In this document: piece by piece, positions 20,702 to 30,413 of the stretch
Layout: each line of letters opens with the position of its first letter
Numbering within the stretch: the first letter of the stretch is position 1
Assembly: GCA_016719575.1 (NCBI GenBank)
Contig: JADJYV010000013.1
Coordinates: 1,674,001 to 1,738,000 of the forward strand
Reading direction: 5' to 3'
Source: Pseudobdellovibrionaceae bacterium
GTDB taxonomy: Bacteria > Bdellovibrionota > Bdellovibrionia > Bdellovibrionales > Bdellovibrionaceae
DNA: 64,000 bases
The notes under the pieces: generated by a model
What the model saw: the letters and a program-made list of their open reading frames with translations, nothing else
Database searches by the model: none
Told to the model about the DNA's origin: nothing
Made by a program: the position numbers and the translations under genes

Positions 20702-20868
20702 AGTGAACCTCGTTCGCTCTTATTTATCGTAACGAACCAGTTAGGCAAACCTAAAACTTCAGGGCTAACGTGACGCGAAAACTCCCAGAAGTGCCGTGGA
20801 CAAGAGGACTTAGCGGGAGTAAAATTAACTCAACTCAATTGAAAATTTAGCTTAAAAAGGGGTTCGCT
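20702..20868. promoter_or_regulatory. Divergent etfB/sdhC promoter region
   Basis: 167 bp separating two respiratory operons read outward. The sdhC side has an AT-rich segment (about 20831-20856) and AAGGGG before the GTG start. I could not pick confident -35/-10 pairs on either strand and saw no clear dyad operator. Confidence 0.4.
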
Positions 20869-21549
20869 GTGTCTCTTTCTTTACCTCATGGTTTTTTGAC
20901 GTCGACCATCGGCAAAAAATATCTCATGGGATTGGCCGGGGCTGTTTGGGCAGGTTTTGTTCTTTCCCATATGGCCGGCAATCTTTTAATGTTTATCAGC
21001 GCAGATGCGTATAATTCTTATGGGCACGCTCTAACGAGTGGCAATATTATTTACGCAATTGAGCTGATTCTTGTCGGCACGCTTATATCTCACGTTTTTC
21101 TTGCGATAAGCCTTACCAGACAAAACAGGGCGGCACGAACGAGCGGATATGCCGTAAGCCCGCGTGGAGAAAAAGTGGCTAGGTTTGGATCGAAAACCAT
21201 GGGGGTACAGGGGTCCATTGTACTTGTTTTTATTATTTCGCATCTGATTACATTTAAGTACGGGACATACTATGAAACGACGGTGAATGGCGTTGTAATG
21301 AGAGACCTTTACCGCTTGATGGTAGAGGTTTTTCAGCAACCGGGGTATGTGTTCTGGTACTTAGTTTGCCTGGTGTTGCTTGGTGTTCACCTGAGTCATG
21401 GTGTCGGCTCGGTGTTTCAATCATTTGGCCTGATGAATGGTCGGTACCAACCAATCTTTAGAAAGCTTAGTCTTGCATATGCAGTGATCGTAGCGCTGGG
21501 ATTTATTGCCCAACCAATCTATATTTATTTCGTCGCGAGTCTTGGATAA
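20869..21549 (+). CDS. sdhC: Succinate dehydrogenase cytochrome b subunit
   Basis: Membrane anchor and haem-binding subunit of succinate:menaquinone oxidoreductase. The 226 residues form about five transmembrane helices with conserved histidines in VLSHMAGN, LISHVFLA, FIISHLITF and GVHLSHGVGS. A single large anchor of this size is the diheme Bacillus/Wolinella-like type and takes the place of separate SdhC and SdhD. The start is GTG at 20869. The sdhCAB order and the 14-bp gap to sdhA indicate an operon. Confidence 0.93.
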   Translation: MSLSLPHGFLTSTIGKKYLMGLAGAVWAGFVLSHMAGNLLMFISADAYNSYGHALTSGNIIYAIELILVGTLISHVFLAISLTRQNRAARTSGYAVSPRGEKVARFGSKTMGVQGSIVLVFIISHLITFKYGTYYETTVNGVVMRDLYRLMVEVFQQPGYVFWYLVCLVLLGVHLSHGVGSVFQSFGLMNGRYQPIFRKLSLAYAVIVALGFIAQPIYIYFVASLG

Positions 21550-21563
21550 GGGAGTGAATAATC

Positions 21564-23480
21564 ATGTCTAAAATTTTGGATGGAAAAATTCCAGATGGAT
21601 CTATTGATAAGAAGTGGACCGATCACAAGTTTAAAATGAAACTTGTTAATCCAGCAAATAAAAGAAAGCACTCTGTGATTGTTGTGGGAACCGGACTCGC
21701 CGGCGCAAGCGCGGCGGCCTCACTAGGAGAGCTGGGTTACCGAGTAAAGGCCTTTTGTGTGCACGAATCTCCACGGCGCGCTCACTCCGTTGCGGCCCAA
21801 GGCGGAATCAACGCCGCAAAAAATTATCAGAATGATGGGGATTCAGTTTATAGACTGTTTTATGACACCGTTAAGGGAGGAGACTTTCGAGCCCGAGAAG
21901 CAAATGTGCACCGATTGGCCGAAATCTCTGTGAACATCATTGACCAGGCCGTCGCCTCAGGCGTACCTCTTGCTCGCGACTACGGCGGCTTGCTAGACAA
22001 TCGCTCTTTTGGTGGAGCACAAGTGTCTCGAACTTTTTATGCTCGAGGCCAAACGGGTCAGCAGCTACTTTTGGGGGCCTATTCTTCAATGATGAGGCAA
22101 GTTGATCTTGGAAATGTTCAATTAAATTACCGACGGGAAATGCTTGATTTGGTAATTGTTGATGGTCGAGCTCGAGGAATCATTGTTAGAAATCTTTTAA
22201 CGGGAGAGATTGAAGCGCACGAAGCGGACGTTGTGATTTTGGCTTCTGGTGGTTACTCGAATGTGTTTTACCTTTCAACCAACGCGATGGCGTGTGCTGT
22301 AACGGCTGCATGGAAGGCCCATAAAAAGGGAGCGTATTTTGCCAACCCCTGCTACACTCAAATTCATCCGACGTGCATACCCGTTCACGGCGAAAATCAA
22401 TCAAAACTTACTTTGATGTCCGAATCTTTGCGCAACGATGGTCGAGTGTGGGTTCCAAAACTAAAAGATGATAAGCGTCACCCCAGTGACATTCCTGATG
22501 CAGAAAGAGATTACTATCTAGAAAGAGTTTACCCAAGCTTTGGAAATCTGGCGCCTCGCGATGTGGCATCTCGTCAGGCGAAATATCGCTGTGATGAGGG
22601 GCGCGGAGTTGGCGAATCTGGAAAGGCAGTTTATCTTGATTTTCGCGATGCAATTGGGCGCTTAGGGGAGTCAAAAATTTCCGAACGCTACGGAAACCTG
22701 TTTCAAATGTACGAGAAAATTACAGGTGAAAATCCCTATAAACAACCGATGAGAATTTATCCAGCCCCACATTATACTATGGGCGGCTTGTGGGTGGATT
22801 ATAATTTAGAGTCGAATATTCCAGGCCTATTCGTCGCAGGCGAAGCTAACTTTTCTGACCATGGTGCAAACCGATTGGGCGCATCTGCGCTAATGCAAGG
22901 ATTGGGAGATGGTTATTTTGTTCTTCCTTATACAGTCGGAAATTATATTGCAAATACGAAGCTTGAGAAGGTCGAAAAAACGCACGACGAATTTAAGCGG
23001 GCGCAAGAGACAGTCAAAAGTGAAATTACAAAACTGATGAATATAAGGGGAAACCGAACAGTTGAGAGCTTTCATAAAGAACTTGGCCATATTATGTGGG
23101 AATACTGTGGAATGGGTCGTAACGAGGCGGGCTTAAAGCGAGCCCTCGAGCTAATTCCAAAGCTACGTGAGGAGTTTTGGCAGAATGTTCGCGTTCCAGG
23201 TGAGTCAAACTATCTGAATCCCGAGTTAGAAAAAGCAGGACGAGTGGCAGATTTTTTAGAGCTAGGCGAACTCATGTGCCGAGATGCGCTTGAGAGAAAA
23301 GAATCTTGCGGCGGGCACTTTAGAGAAGAATACCAAGAAGATGGCGAGGCAAAGCGTGACGATGAAAATTTTAGCCACGTTGCTGCCTGGGAGTGGACTG
23401 GGGCAAATAGCCCCCCCGTCCGCCATAAAGAAGAATTGAAATTCGAGAACGTTAAACTTGCAACCCGTAGTTATAAATAA
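21564..23480 (+). CDS. sdhA: Succinate dehydrogenase flavoprotein subunit
   Basis: FAD subunit that oxidises succinate. It has the Rossmann motif [15 protein letters not shown] (about 40-54), the FAD-linking histidine in [12 protein letters not shown] (His74), the active-site region [10 protein letters not shown], the [22 protein letters not shown] segment (FAD and substrate loop) and a C-terminal helical domain. The 638 residues fit the B. subtilis-like subclass, consistent with the single-subunit anchor upstream. Confidence 0.96.
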   Translation: MSKILDGKIPDGSIDKKWTDHKFKMKLVNPANKRKHSVIVVGTGLAGASAAASLGELGYRVKAFCVHESPRRAHSVAAQGGINAAKNYQNDGDSVYRLFYDTVKGGDFRAREANVHRLAEISVNIIDQAVASGVPLARDYGGLLDNRSFGGAQVSRTFYARGQTGQQLLLGAYSSMMRQVDLGNVQLNYRREMLDLVIVDGRARGIIVRNLLTGEIEAHEADVVILASGGYSNVFYLSTNAMACAVTAAWKAHKKGAYFANPCYTQIHPTCIPVHGENQSKLTLMSESLRNDGRVWVPKLKDDKRHPSDIPDAERDYYLERVYPSFGNLAPRDVASRQAKYRCDEGRGVGESGKAVYLDFRDAIGRLGESKISERYGNLFQMYEKITGENPYKQPMRIYPAPHYTMGGLWVDYNLESNIPGLFVAGEANFSDHGANRLGASALMQGLGDGYFVLPYTVGNYIANTKLEKVEKTHDEFKRAQETVKSEITKLMNIRGNRTVESFHKELGHIMWEYCGMGRNEAGLKRALELIPKLREEFWQNVRVPGESNYLNPELEKAGRVADFLELGELMCRDALERKESCGGHFREEYQEDGEAKRDDENFSHVAAWEWTGANSPPVRHKEELKFENVKLATRSYK

Positions 23481-23488
23481 GGTGTCCA

Positions 23489-24283
23489 ATGAGTGAGTTA
23501 ACAAAAAAAATAAATTTAATTTTGAAGGTATGGCGACAAAAAGGACCAAAAGATGTCGGTTCTTTTAAGGAATATGAAGCAAAAGGAGTATCAACGGATG
23601 CCTCTTTTTTGGAAATGCTAGATGCGGTAAACGAAGAACTCATTTCTAAAGGGGACGACCCCATTGCTTTTGACCATGACTGCCGTGAAGGAATTTGCGG
23701 AAGTTGCGGTTTTATGATCGATGGAGAGGCTCACGGCCCCCAAAAATCAACAACGGTGTGTCAGTTGCATATGCGCGCATTTAAAGAAGGTGATGTTTTA
23801 ACCCTAGAGCCATGGAGAGCATCTGCCTTTCCGATCATCAAAGATTTAATGGCGGATCGATCTGCCATGGATCGTATTATTATGGCGGGTGGATATATTT
23901 CGGCAAACACGGGTGGGGCTCGCGATGCCAACAGCATTTTAATTTCTAAAAACGACGCGGACCAGGCCTTTAATGCTGCAACATGTATTGGTTGCGGAGC
24001 ATGCGTGGCCTCCTGTAAAAACGCAGCGGCGATGCTTTTTACAGCAGCTAAAGTTTCACATCTTGCGCTTCTTCCACAGGGACAAATCGAGAGAAAGACC
24101 CGGGCTGAACGGATGGTTGCTCAGATGGATGCAGAGGGTTTTGGCGCATGTACGAGCACCGGATCTTGCTCGGCCTCCTGTCCAAAAGACATTAGTCTTG
24201 TGAATATTGCGCAGATGAATCGTGAATTTTTAAAGGCGAAGGTTTTTAAAGAAGATCAAGTTGATGTTGGCGGCGGCTTCTAA
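23489..24283 (+). CDS. sdhB: Succinate dehydrogenase iron-sulfur subunit
   Basis: Electron-transfer subunit with three clusters. The [2Fe-2S] ligands lie in [16 protein letters not shown] and TVCQLH, the second cluster in [13 protein letters not shown], and the last in [15 protein letters not shown]. The 264-residue length is normal for this subclass. It starts 8 bp after sdhA and ends before a strong terminator, closing the sdhCAB operon. Confidence 0.96.
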   Translation: MSELTKKINLILKVWRQKGPKDVGSFKEYEAKGVSTDASFLEMLDAVNEELISKGDDPIAFDHDCREGICGSCGFMIDGEAHGPQKSTTVCQLHMRAFKEGDVLTLEPWRASAFPIIKDLMADRSAMDRIIMAGGYISANTGGARDANSILISKNDADQAFNAATCIGCGACVASCKNAAAMLFTAAKVSHLALLPQGQIERKTRAERMVAQMDAEGFGACTSTGSCSASCPKDISLVNIAQMNREFLKAKVFKEDQVDVGGGF

Positions 24284-24312
24284 AAGTTTTAATAGAGAAC
24301 GAACAACAAGGA

Positions 24313-24345
24313 AAAGGGCTCTGGATTAAAACCAGAGCCCTTTTT
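24313..24345 (+). terminator. Intrinsic terminator after sdhB
   Basis: A long perfect stem (AAAGGGCTCTGG with CCAGAGCCCTTT, 7-nt A/T loop) followed by a T run, 30 bp past the sdhB stop. The A run on the left could give some activity on the other strand, though no gene faces it. Confidence 0.92.
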
Positions 24346-24438
24346 CGTGTCGCTTGCGTCTGCCGCCGAGCGATGAACCAGAATTAAGTCCTAAAGAATC
24401 CCAGCAATAAGTCCGAAGAAGGGCTTTAGAGGGAACAA

Positions 24439-24702
24439 ATGAAAAAGCTATCAGAATTAATGGATGAACTCGGCTTCGATCCGGAGGGCTCTCCGGCAGC
24501 GAAAGAGGCGTTTATTAAGTATCTGATAAAGTCCTGCCAAGGGGTGAGCGTGCAAACCCCTTCTGAGAGACAAATGATTTTAGCCAATCCTCATCAAATA
24601 AAGACCCTTCCCCTGGGTCCCCGCGAAGAGCAACTTTCTTTTGGTTTTGAAAACGAAACCAGCACAAGGTCTAGTTTTTCTTTAAAACGTCAAAAAATAT
24701 AA
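24439..24702 (+). CDS. Small protein of unknown function
   Basis: 87 residues starting MKKLSELMDELGFDPEGSP. The first 40 are predicted helical and amphipathic, while the C-terminal half is polar and rich in Ser, Glu, Arg and Lys, so it is probably flexible. There is no signal peptide or recognisable motif. AGAGGGAAC lies just upstream of ATG. It sits alone between the sdhB terminator and the subtilisin gene. I do not recognise the family; it could be a small cytoplasmic adaptor. Confidence 0.6.
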   Translation: MKKLSELMDELGFDPEGSPAAKEAFIKYLIKSCQGVSVQTPSERQMILANPHQIKTLPLGPREEQLSFGFENETSTRSSFSLKRQKI

Positions 24703-24782
24703 ATATCTTTTTCTCAACCAAGGTCGGCGTTGGTACCATTTTGGAACTAGTTCGCGCAAAAACGAAATCAACGGGAGGATTT

Positions 24783-26423
24783 ATGAGAAGGCTTATGGAA
24801 AGAGCCAGTGTGATGAGCATACTAATAGGAAGCTTTTTTGTGTCTGGAATAGCACTTGCGGCACAACCGGAGGCGGTACCTGGAGAGTATGTTGTAAAGC
24901 TAAAGCAAAACATTCAGGTTCAAGCTGCTCAAAAATCCGCGCTTAGCGAGAAACTAGGTGCCTATGTCAAAAGCATTATTCCCGGTCAAAATATTGTAGT
25001 AATTAAAAGACCTGTATTTGAAACCCAGAGATCTGTTCTAAAAACCTACGCACAACTCGAAAATGTTGAGGTCATAGAGCCAAATTTCATTTACCGGGTA
25101 AATAAAATGCCAAATGATCCCATGCTTGGTCAGCTTTGGGGAATAAATAATGTTGGGCAAAAAGACAAGGACAACTCTGTCGGCGTTCAAGGCATAGATG
25201 TTGGTGCAATCCAGGCTTGGGATATCGAGACGGGCTCAGCGAACACGATCGTTGCCGTTATTGATACGGGCGTTGATTATACGAATGCTGACCTTGCTCA
25301 GAACATGTGGACAAACGACCTTGAGCTTAATGGAACCAAAGGCGTCGATGATGATAAGAACGGAGTTGTTGACGATATTTATGGATACAATGCAGTTAAA
25401 GATAGCGGAGACCCAAAAGATGATCACGGCCATGGATCACATTGCTCAGGAACCATTGGAGCAAAAGGAAATGATGGCAAGGGCATTGTAGGAGTCGCTT
25501 GGGATACTCGTATTATGGCCGTCAAATTTTTAGATGAGAATGGCTCGGGAACGCTTGAGAATGCAATCAAAGCAATTGATTATGCGAGCAAAATGGGAGC
25601 AAAGATTTTATCAAATTCTTGGGGTGGCGGCGGTGAATCCCAAACCCTGAAGGAAGCGATCGAAAGATCTCATCAGGCCGGTGCCTTGTTTGTAGCGGCA
25701 GCAGGCAATGAGTCAAATAATAACGATAAAAACCCAACATTTCCAGCATCCTACCAGGTTCCCAATGTTCTCGCGGTGGCGGCAATTGATAACAAGGGAC
25801 AAATTGCTTCATTCTCTAACTATGGAAAGTCTTCAGTTCAAGTCGGAGCTCCAGGTGTAAATATACTAAGTACGACAACCGCAGGATACGAGGCATGGTC
25901 AGGAACTTCCATGGCAACGCCCCACGTTTCAGGGATAGCTGCACTTGTTGCCTCACACGAATCAGGCCTTACTGGTGTAGAGTTGAAAAATCGGATTGTA
26001 ACAACAGCGCGTCCGATTGCAGGTCTTCGAGGGAAAGTTCGTGGCGCCGGCCTTGCAAATGCATATTTGGCTTTGACAAATACGCTACCAACTCCAGATG
26101 TAAACGATCCCGTAAACTGGCAGTCAAGTTCGCTTTCAATTGCAACAAAACATCCTTATGCAGACAAAACATCTGAAACATACGAGGTGTCAGTTCCCGG
26201 GGCAAAAGAAATTTCTCTCTACTTTTCTAAATTCCACACGGAAACGACTTATGATGTCGTTCAGATTTTTGACGCAAAAGGCACGCTTGTTGCCTCAATG
26301 TCTGGAAACAACGACGACACGTTTAGTCCAACCATATCGGGCAATTATGCGAAAATTGTATTTAAAGCGGATGATTCTGTAAACTTTTTTGGCTTCGAGA
26401 TTACAAAAGCCGCTTGGCGATAG
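24783..26423 (+). CDS. Secreted subtilisin-family serine protease with C-terminal CUB-like domain
   Basis: Exported S8 peptidase. The frame opens at 24741, but ATG at 24783 has GGGAGG just upstream and gives a clean signal peptide (to about residue 27, ALAAQP). Residues 34-106 look like an I9 inhibitory propeptide (GEYVVKLK...VIEPNFIYRV). The catalytic triad is Asp161 (VIDTGVD), His217 (HGHGSHCSG) and Ser376 (GTSMATPHVSG), with oxyanion Asn309 (AAGNES). An Asp-rich loop at about 188-197 (VDDDKNGVVDD) resembles a Ca2+ site. The last 75 residues (ISLYFSKFHTETTYDVVQIF, then SGN and SVNFFGFEI) resemble a CUB or pre-peptidase C-terminal sandwich. It may act on prey or environmental protein. Confidence 0.93.
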   Translation: MRRLMERASVMSILIGSFFVSGIALAAQPEAVPGEYVVKLKQNIQVQAAQKSALSEKLGAYVKSIIPGQNIVVIKRPVFETQRSVLKTYAQLENVEVIEPNFIYRVNKMPNDPMLGQLWGINNVGQKDKDNSVGVQGIDVGAIQAWDIETGSANTIVAVIDTGVDYTNADLAQNMWTNDLELNGTKGVDDDKNGVVDDIYGYNAVKDSGDPKDDHGHGSHCSGTIGAKGNDGKGIVGVAWDTRIMAVKFLDENGSGTLENAIKAIDYASKMGAKILSNSWGGGGESQTLKEAIERSHQAGALFVAAAGNESNNNDKNPTFPASYQVPNVLAVAAIDNKGQIASFSNYGKSSVQVGAPGVNILSTTTAGYEAWSGTSMATPHVSGIAALVASHESGLTGVELKNRIVTTARPIAGLRGKVRGAGLANAYLALTNTLPTPDVNDPVNWQSSSLSIATKHPYADKTSETYEVSVPGAKEISLYFSKFHTETTYDVVQIFDAKGTLVASMSGNNDDTFSPTISGNYAKIVFKADDSVNFFGFEITKAAWR

Positions 26424-26443
26424 GCAGAAAATAAAGAGGTATT

Positions 26444-27319
26444 CTAGAGAGGGTTTTTGGTAAGAAAACCCTCTATTTTTATGTTTATGTAGTCTGGAAA
26501 ATCAAGCTGTGTACAGTGGGACCCGTAGGGAACCAAAACAAATTCGCTGCCTACAATCTTTTGATGAAACTCATGTTGAAATCTTTGCGGCGTAACGTTG
26601 TCGTTTTCTCCTGAAATGATAAGCGTTGGTATATTTACTGTAGGCAAAATTTCCTCACCATCAAAATGCATTAATTCTTCGAATAAAACTAAAAAAGTGC
26701 GCAAATCCATTCGTGCAACGCCGCGAGCATAAACCTCAATATCTTTGAATTGGGTGAGTTTTAAATTAAAACCGCCGGCGGCGCCAGCGAGCATCATTGC
26801 TATTGGATTGTCTACGGCCATTCTCCACAAGGTTGTCCACATGTCGGGCGCTTCTTCATATTGTGCCTTTACAAAAAAATAAAAAGGCTCCACAACATCA
26901 AGTCCGAACATGCCTTTAATGGGGTTTTTTGAAAATCCATTTATGAAAATCAGAGTTCCTACGATGGTGGGGTTCGTTCTGAAGAGTTCAAGCAGTAAAG
27001 GGGCACCAAAACTGTGACCTGCAAAATGAGCTTTTGAGATATTCAGATGAGTCAAAAGCTCTACAACATCACGAACGAGGTCCGTCATAGAGAGGTTTTT
27101 TGGGTTTCCTAGCGGTTGACTTTGGTGGTGTCCGCGTAAGTCAAAGGTAATAACTTTGTGTGTTTTTGCAAAGTATTCGATTTGGTAATGCCAGTGATTC
27201 ATTAGGCAAGCGATTCCATAAACGAGAACAAGCGGCTCCCCTTTTCCGCGCACCTCGTAGTATATGGGCGTTCCATCAGAGCTATTAAATGTTCCAACTT
27301 CTTTTTCAACCTTATACAT
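26444..27319 (-). CDS. Alpha/beta-fold hydrolase
   Basis: 291-residue serine hydrolase of the esterase/epoxide-hydrolase-like group. It has the oxyanion region LVLVYGIACLMNHW, FDLRGHHQSQ, the nucleophile elbow GHSFG (Ser103), an acid candidate in ISGENDNVTP and the catalytic His in PYGSHCTQLDFP. It has no signal peptide. Substrate cannot be told from sequence. Its start overlaps the end of the FHA gene by 8 bp, so both are in one operon. Confidence 0.9.
   Translation of the reverse strand: MYKVEKEVGTFNSSDGTPIYYEVRGKGEPLVLVYGIACLMNHWHYQIEYFAKTHKVITFDLRGHHQSQPLGNPKNLSMTDLVRDVVELLTHLNISKAHFAGHSFGAPLLLELFRTNPTIVGTLIFINGFSKNPIKGMFGLDVVEPFYFFVKAQYEEAPDMWTTLWRMAVDNPIAMMLAGAAGGFNLKLTQFKDIEVYARGVARMDLRTFLVLFEELMHFDGEEILPTVNIPTLIISGENDNVTPQRFQHEFHQKIVGSEFVLVPYGSHCTQLDFPDYINIKIEGFLTKNPL
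26446..26480. terminator. Terminator between convergent protease and hydrolase genes
   Basis: A 10-bp perfect stem (AGAGGGTTTT/AAAACCCTCT, loop TGGTAAG) followed by ATTTTTA on the plus strand. The left side of the stem touches the hydrolase stop codon, so the hairpin lies inside the hydrolase 3' coding end. Confidence 0.8.
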
Positions 27320-28007
27320 ATGTCACCATTATGACTGTGCCGCCAATTCGGATATGATCTCCCTCGTGGAGTATTGAGTCTGTCATTACAGACTGGTTGT
27401 TAATTGTAAGTTTGTTGTTGCAGAGATTTTTAAGCAGCGCAAAGCCATCCGCACCAGGGACAAGCTCACAGACCTGGGGTGGCGCCTCGGGCTCTTTGAG
27501 ATCAATATCTAAAGAGTTGGCGCCTAAGTGGCGAGGACCATAAGCGAGATATAGTTCTTCATCTGTTTGAATTCCTTGGATAAATTTCAAACACAGCGGC
27601 GGGGAAAATGTTTTTCCTGCACTTTCTGGCATTCTATTTTGAACCCAGTCCGTCGGCAAGGTCTCGGCTAAATTTTCTCGCCAAGTTCGAATGCGTGCGA
27701 ACTCTGCCGCCGGCTTATCGTCTACAGGAACAACGCGAAACGAGGTTCGCCCAAGTTTAAAAACGACGCCGGGGATAAGGGCTATCTTCTTAACTCGGCG
27801 ATTGCCGGCGAGGATCCCATTTGAGGAGCCGAGATCGCTCAAAACGAATTGTTGTTTGTTGTCGAGTTCAATCTGAGCATGTCGGCTAGAAATCTTTTGA
27901 TCTTCAACGACGATATCACCCTCGCGCCGTCCAATGATTTGCCCGGGAATGAGTTTAAATCTAGAACCCTGCCGCAACCCGTCGAGAACCTCTATGAATA
28001 ATACCAT
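27312..28007 (-). CDS. FHA-domain protein with two FHA-like modules
   Basis: 231 residues. The first FHA domain (about 1-95) has the phosphothreonine-binding pattern GQIIGRREGDIVVEDQKISSRHAQIE then LSDLGSSNGILAG. The second (about 130-231) is degenerate but keeps the shape (HLGANSLDI, then NNKLTINNQS and DHIRIGGTVIMVTYV). FHA modules bind pThr peptides and usually partner Ser/Thr kinases, but none is encoded nearby. It is the upstream gene of a pair with the alpha/beta hydrolase. Confidence 0.88.
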   Translation of the reverse strand: MVLFIEVLDGLRQGSRFKLIPGQIIGRREGDIVVEDQKISSRHAQIELDNKQQFVLSDLGSSNGILAGNRRVKKIALIPGVVFKLGRTSFRVVPVDDKPAAEFARIRTWRENLAETLPTDWVQNRMPESAGKTFSPPLCLKFIQGIQTDEELYLAYGPRHLGANSLDIDLKEPEAPPQVCELVPGADGFALLKNLCNNKLTINNQSVMTDSILHEGDHIRIGGTVIMVTYV

Positions 28008-28152
28008 GTAATAATTGTAAGCGTCTTTTGCCTTAGGTTCAACACTCCCCGCTTGTGCTTATCCTTTAGGCGTGTTAAACCATCGAGCTCAGTTAAATAA
28101 GTCATCCTTGCTCCTGACATTGGGTCTGGGGCTATAACCGAAAGGATCGAAA

Positions 28153-28668
28153 ATGGAACTATCTAAAGCGACGGTAAAACGTCCTTACGAAGTAATCGTT
28201 GTCGTTCACCCTGATGCCTCTGTTGAAGAACAGAAGGATCTTTTTAGAAAAAACAAAGCAACAATCGAAGGATTTTCTGGCTCGGTCTTTTCTTTAGAGA
28301 CTTGGGGAAAACGCAATCTTGCCAATCCAATTGGCAAATTGAAGAAAGCAATTTTCTTCCACTCTTACTTCGAATCTGACACGCAAGCGATTATGGAGCT
28401 TGAGCGTACAATGCGTAATAACGAAAAAGTACTGCGCTTTGTTCACACTCGTTTAGACGAGCGCATTCCGCTTGTGAAGCACGCGGAAAACTTCAAAAAG
28501 GGCTTGGCTGAATCTGCGGCTCGCGAGAAAGAGCGCGAAGCAAAAATGCAAGCGCGCAAAGCGGCTTTTGCAGCAGCGGGTGGCGATCGTGGCGATCGTG
28601 GTGACCGTGGTGACCGTGGTGACAGACCCGAGCGCGGCGAGCGCCCAGAGCGATTTGATAGAAAATAG
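28153..28668 (+). CDS. rpsF: 30S ribosomal protein S6 with GDR-repeat tail
   Basis: S6 core is residues about 10-100 (RPYEVIVVVHPDASVEE, WGKRNLANPIGKLKKAIF, MRNNEKVLRFVHTRLDE). After about 110 the protein is highly charged and ends with repeated Gly-Asp-Arg units and Arg/Glu/Pro residues, giving 171 residues, far longer than the usual 95-135. The tail is likely disordered. It heads the rpsF, DUF2232, rplI group. rpsR, which usually follows rpsF, is not here. Confidence 0.93.
   Translation: MELSKATVKRPYEVIVVVHPDASVEEQKDLFRKNKATIEGFSGSVFSLETWGKRNLANPIGKLKKAIFFHSYFESDTQAIMELERTMRNNEKVLRFVHTRLDERIPLVKHAENFKKGLAESAAREKEREAKMQARKAAFAAAGGDRGDRGDRGDRGDRPERGERPERFDRK
28581..28626 (+). repeat. Tandem 9-bp repeats coding Gly-Asp-Arg in rpsF
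   Basis: Four to five near-identical 9-bp units (GGCGATCGT or GGTGACCGT) coding GDR lie near the end of rpsF. Such in-frame repeats can expand or shrink by slippage without breaking the frame. Confidence 0.8.
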
Positions 28669-28692
28669 TATTCTAGAACCCAAAGGCCATAA

Positions 28693-29583
28693 ATGAGAGT
28701 GAAACACTCACCCCAAAAACTTGTGACCATTTTTTCTATATCAGTGGCTTTGTCTCTACTGACGGTTGTTTTTGGTGCCCCCCTAATGCGCGTTTTAAGA
28801 ATGACCTATGGGGCGATTGCATATTGGCTTTTGGGTCTTTTAGTAACTATTGGCTTTTGGCTTATTGATATGCCCGCCCCTTCTGTTTTTGTCGGCTCCG
28901 TTTGGATGACTTTAGGAGCATACATGGAACTAGAGAGGCGAGGTCTTCGATGGGCGGCCGCAGCTCCACTTGGAGTAAGTGCTGGAGTTCTGTTTTTTGT
29001 AGGAACGGCAGCACTTAGTTTGATGAACGCTGGGGTTTATAATCTTGCTGGGGCTGAGGTTCTTGTAAAGCAGTTCGTGGACAAACTCTATAAGGTGAAT
29101 CCAAGTATGCAAATAGAAGCAAGTCTTTTGGTCCAGCTCATCCCATCAGCGGTGGTCACAGTTTTGATTGTGGCACTCGGGGTGGGGTTGATTTTTGAGA
29201 GAAGAGCATTTTCTTGGTTAAAGTTGCCAAGGGAAAACGTGGCCTCTCAACTCAATTTGTTAGAATTTCGACTCCCTGATTTTATAATTTGGGTGGCGAT
29301 GACAGCCTTCCTTCTAACAATGGAGAACTTCAACGTGAAGGCGTTAGAAATTCTTGGCTTAAATATCGTGAACGTAGTAACGGCACTTTATTTTTTTCAA
29401 GGTTTGGCAATTATGGAGGTAGGCTTCAGAACTTTTAGGGCAAGCGCCCTGTTAAGAGCTGCGGTTTACATAATCTTGGTCGGTCAATTGTTTCCTGTAG
29501 TGAGTGCAATTGGCTTGATTGACTACTGGGTTGATTTTAGAAAGCGTTTCAGGAAAATGAGACTGGCTTCTAAGAGCAACTAG
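28693..29583 (+). CDS. DUF2232/YybS-like polytopic membrane protein
   Basis: 296 residues with about eight transmembrane helices and a basic C-terminal tail ([16 protein letters not shown]). Position between rpsF and rplI, with size and topology, matches the YybS/DUF2232 family commonly found in this ribosomal operon. Function is unknown; a transporter or membrane-assembly role is only a guess. It follows rpsF by 24 bp with AAAGG before ATG. Confidence 0.82.
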   Translation: MRVKHSPQKLVTIFSISVALSLLTVVFGAPLMRVLRMTYGAIAYWLLGLLVTIGFWLIDMPAPSVFVGSVWMTLGAYMELERRGLRWAAAAPLGVSAGVLFFVGTAALSLMNAGVYNLAGAEVLVKQFVDKLYKVNPSMQIEASLLVQLIPSAVVTVLIVALGVGLIFERRAFSWLKLPRENVASQLNLLEFRLPDFIIWVAMTAFLLTMENFNVKALEILGLNIVNVVTALYFFQGLAIMEVGFRTFRASALLRAAVYIILVGQLFPVVSAIGLIDYWVDFRKRFRKMRLASKSN

Positions 29584-29599
29584 AAATAGCGAGGAACAC

Positions 29600-30043
29600 A
29601 TGAAAGTTATTCTTCAAAAAGACGTAAAAGATGTAGGTAAAGTTGGAGATTTGGTAAATGTCTCCGAGGGCTTTGCTCGAAATTTTTTATTTCCGAGAAA
29701 ACTAGCCTCTGAGGCGACAGAGAAGCGCGTGAAAGAGTGGGAACACTTAAAGCGCGTTGCAGAAGCAAAAAAGAAAAAGGCCATTGCCGAGAGACAGGCT
29801 CTCTTGAACAAAGTCAGCGGCCTGACTGTGACCTTCAAGTTGGCGGCTGGAGACAGCGACAAATTGTTTGGGACAGTAACAACGACTGATATTTCTAAAG
29901 AGCTTAGTAAAGCGGGCCACTCTATAGACCGAAGAGATATTCATCTCGATGAGCCGATCAAACTTCTTGGTCAGTACAAAGCCTTCGTTCGCATGGGCGA
30001 TGGATTAGAGGCCAAAATAATGATCAATGTTGAGCGGGCATAA
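29600..30043 (+). CDS. rplI: 50S ribosomal protein L9
   Basis: Ribosomal protein with two globular domains joined by a long helix. The family signature at the N-terminus is [30 protein letters not shown]. The middle is a charged connecting helix (about 42-75, rich in Lys/Ala) and the C-terminal domain ends [18 protein letters not shown]. The 147-residue length is typical. It is the last gene of the rpsF group, followed by a terminator. Confidence 0.97.
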   Translation: MKVILQKDVKDVGKVGDLVNVSEGFARNFLFPRKLASEATEKRVKEWEHLKRVAEAKKKKAIAERQALLNKVSGLTVTFKLAAGDSDKLFGTVTTTDISKELSKAGHSIDRRDIHLDEPIKLLGQYKAFVRMGDGLEAKIMINVERA

Positions 30044-30065
30044 GTTAAATATTTAAATGTTAGTT

Positions 30066-30097
30066 AAGGGATTCTGGAAACAGAGTCCCTTTTTTTT
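30066..30097 (+). terminator. Intrinsic terminator after rplI
   Basis: Stem AAGGGATTCTG/CAGAGTCCCTT (one G-T pair) closed by a GAAA loop and followed by eight T residues. It ends the rpsF-rplI unit in front of a convergent small gene. Confidence 0.88.
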
Positions 30098-30106
30098 GAA
30101 TTAGCT

Positions 30107-30298
30107 TTAAGGGAAACGGTTTTTTGCTTCAAGAAGAACATCTTGAACATAGTCCCGCATAAGTTGCCGAAGATCATCCATTGTTAGGGTTTCAGGGGTT
30201 TTTCCATATTGAACCATAAGCGCTTGAAGTTCGCGACGGATGTCCCCTTCTGGAAGTCCCGTAGAAAAAATAAGCGTCTCAAGAAGAGTATTACCCAT
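30107..30298 (-). CDS. Small conserved-looking protein, function unknown
   Basis: 63 residues from ATG at 30298, which has GGAGG 5 nt upstream. A longer frame to 30346 exists but lacks a ribosome site. The product (MGNTLLETLIFSTGLPEGDI and MDDLRQLMRDYVQDVLLEA) is acidic and helical, with no signal peptide or membrane segment. It lies downstream of dnaB on the same strand, after a gap of about 115 bp. I do not recognise it; helical hairpin proteins of this size often act as adaptors. Confidence 0.7.
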   Translation of the reverse strand: MGNTLLETLIFSTGLPEGDIRRELQALMVQYGKTPETLTMDDLRQLMRDYVQDVLLEAKNRFP

Positions 30299-30413
30299 TA
30301 TCGCCTCCGTGCTTTGTGGGATTGTCTTGATGACAAAACTATTCAAGCAATCGGTTAGCTAGAACTCAACGAATTGGTGCGAGTTTTTCTGGAATTAGTC
30401 TTAAGTCTGGAGA

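Noticed and set aside
26821..26845. TTGTCCACA-type DnaA box-like sequence in the hydrolase gene
   Set aside because: Isolated coding match, explained by chance.
28443..28730. Minus-strand frames opposite the rpsF repeats (Arg/Ser/Pro-rich)
   Set aside because: Low-complexity shadows of the GDR repeat, with no ribosome site.
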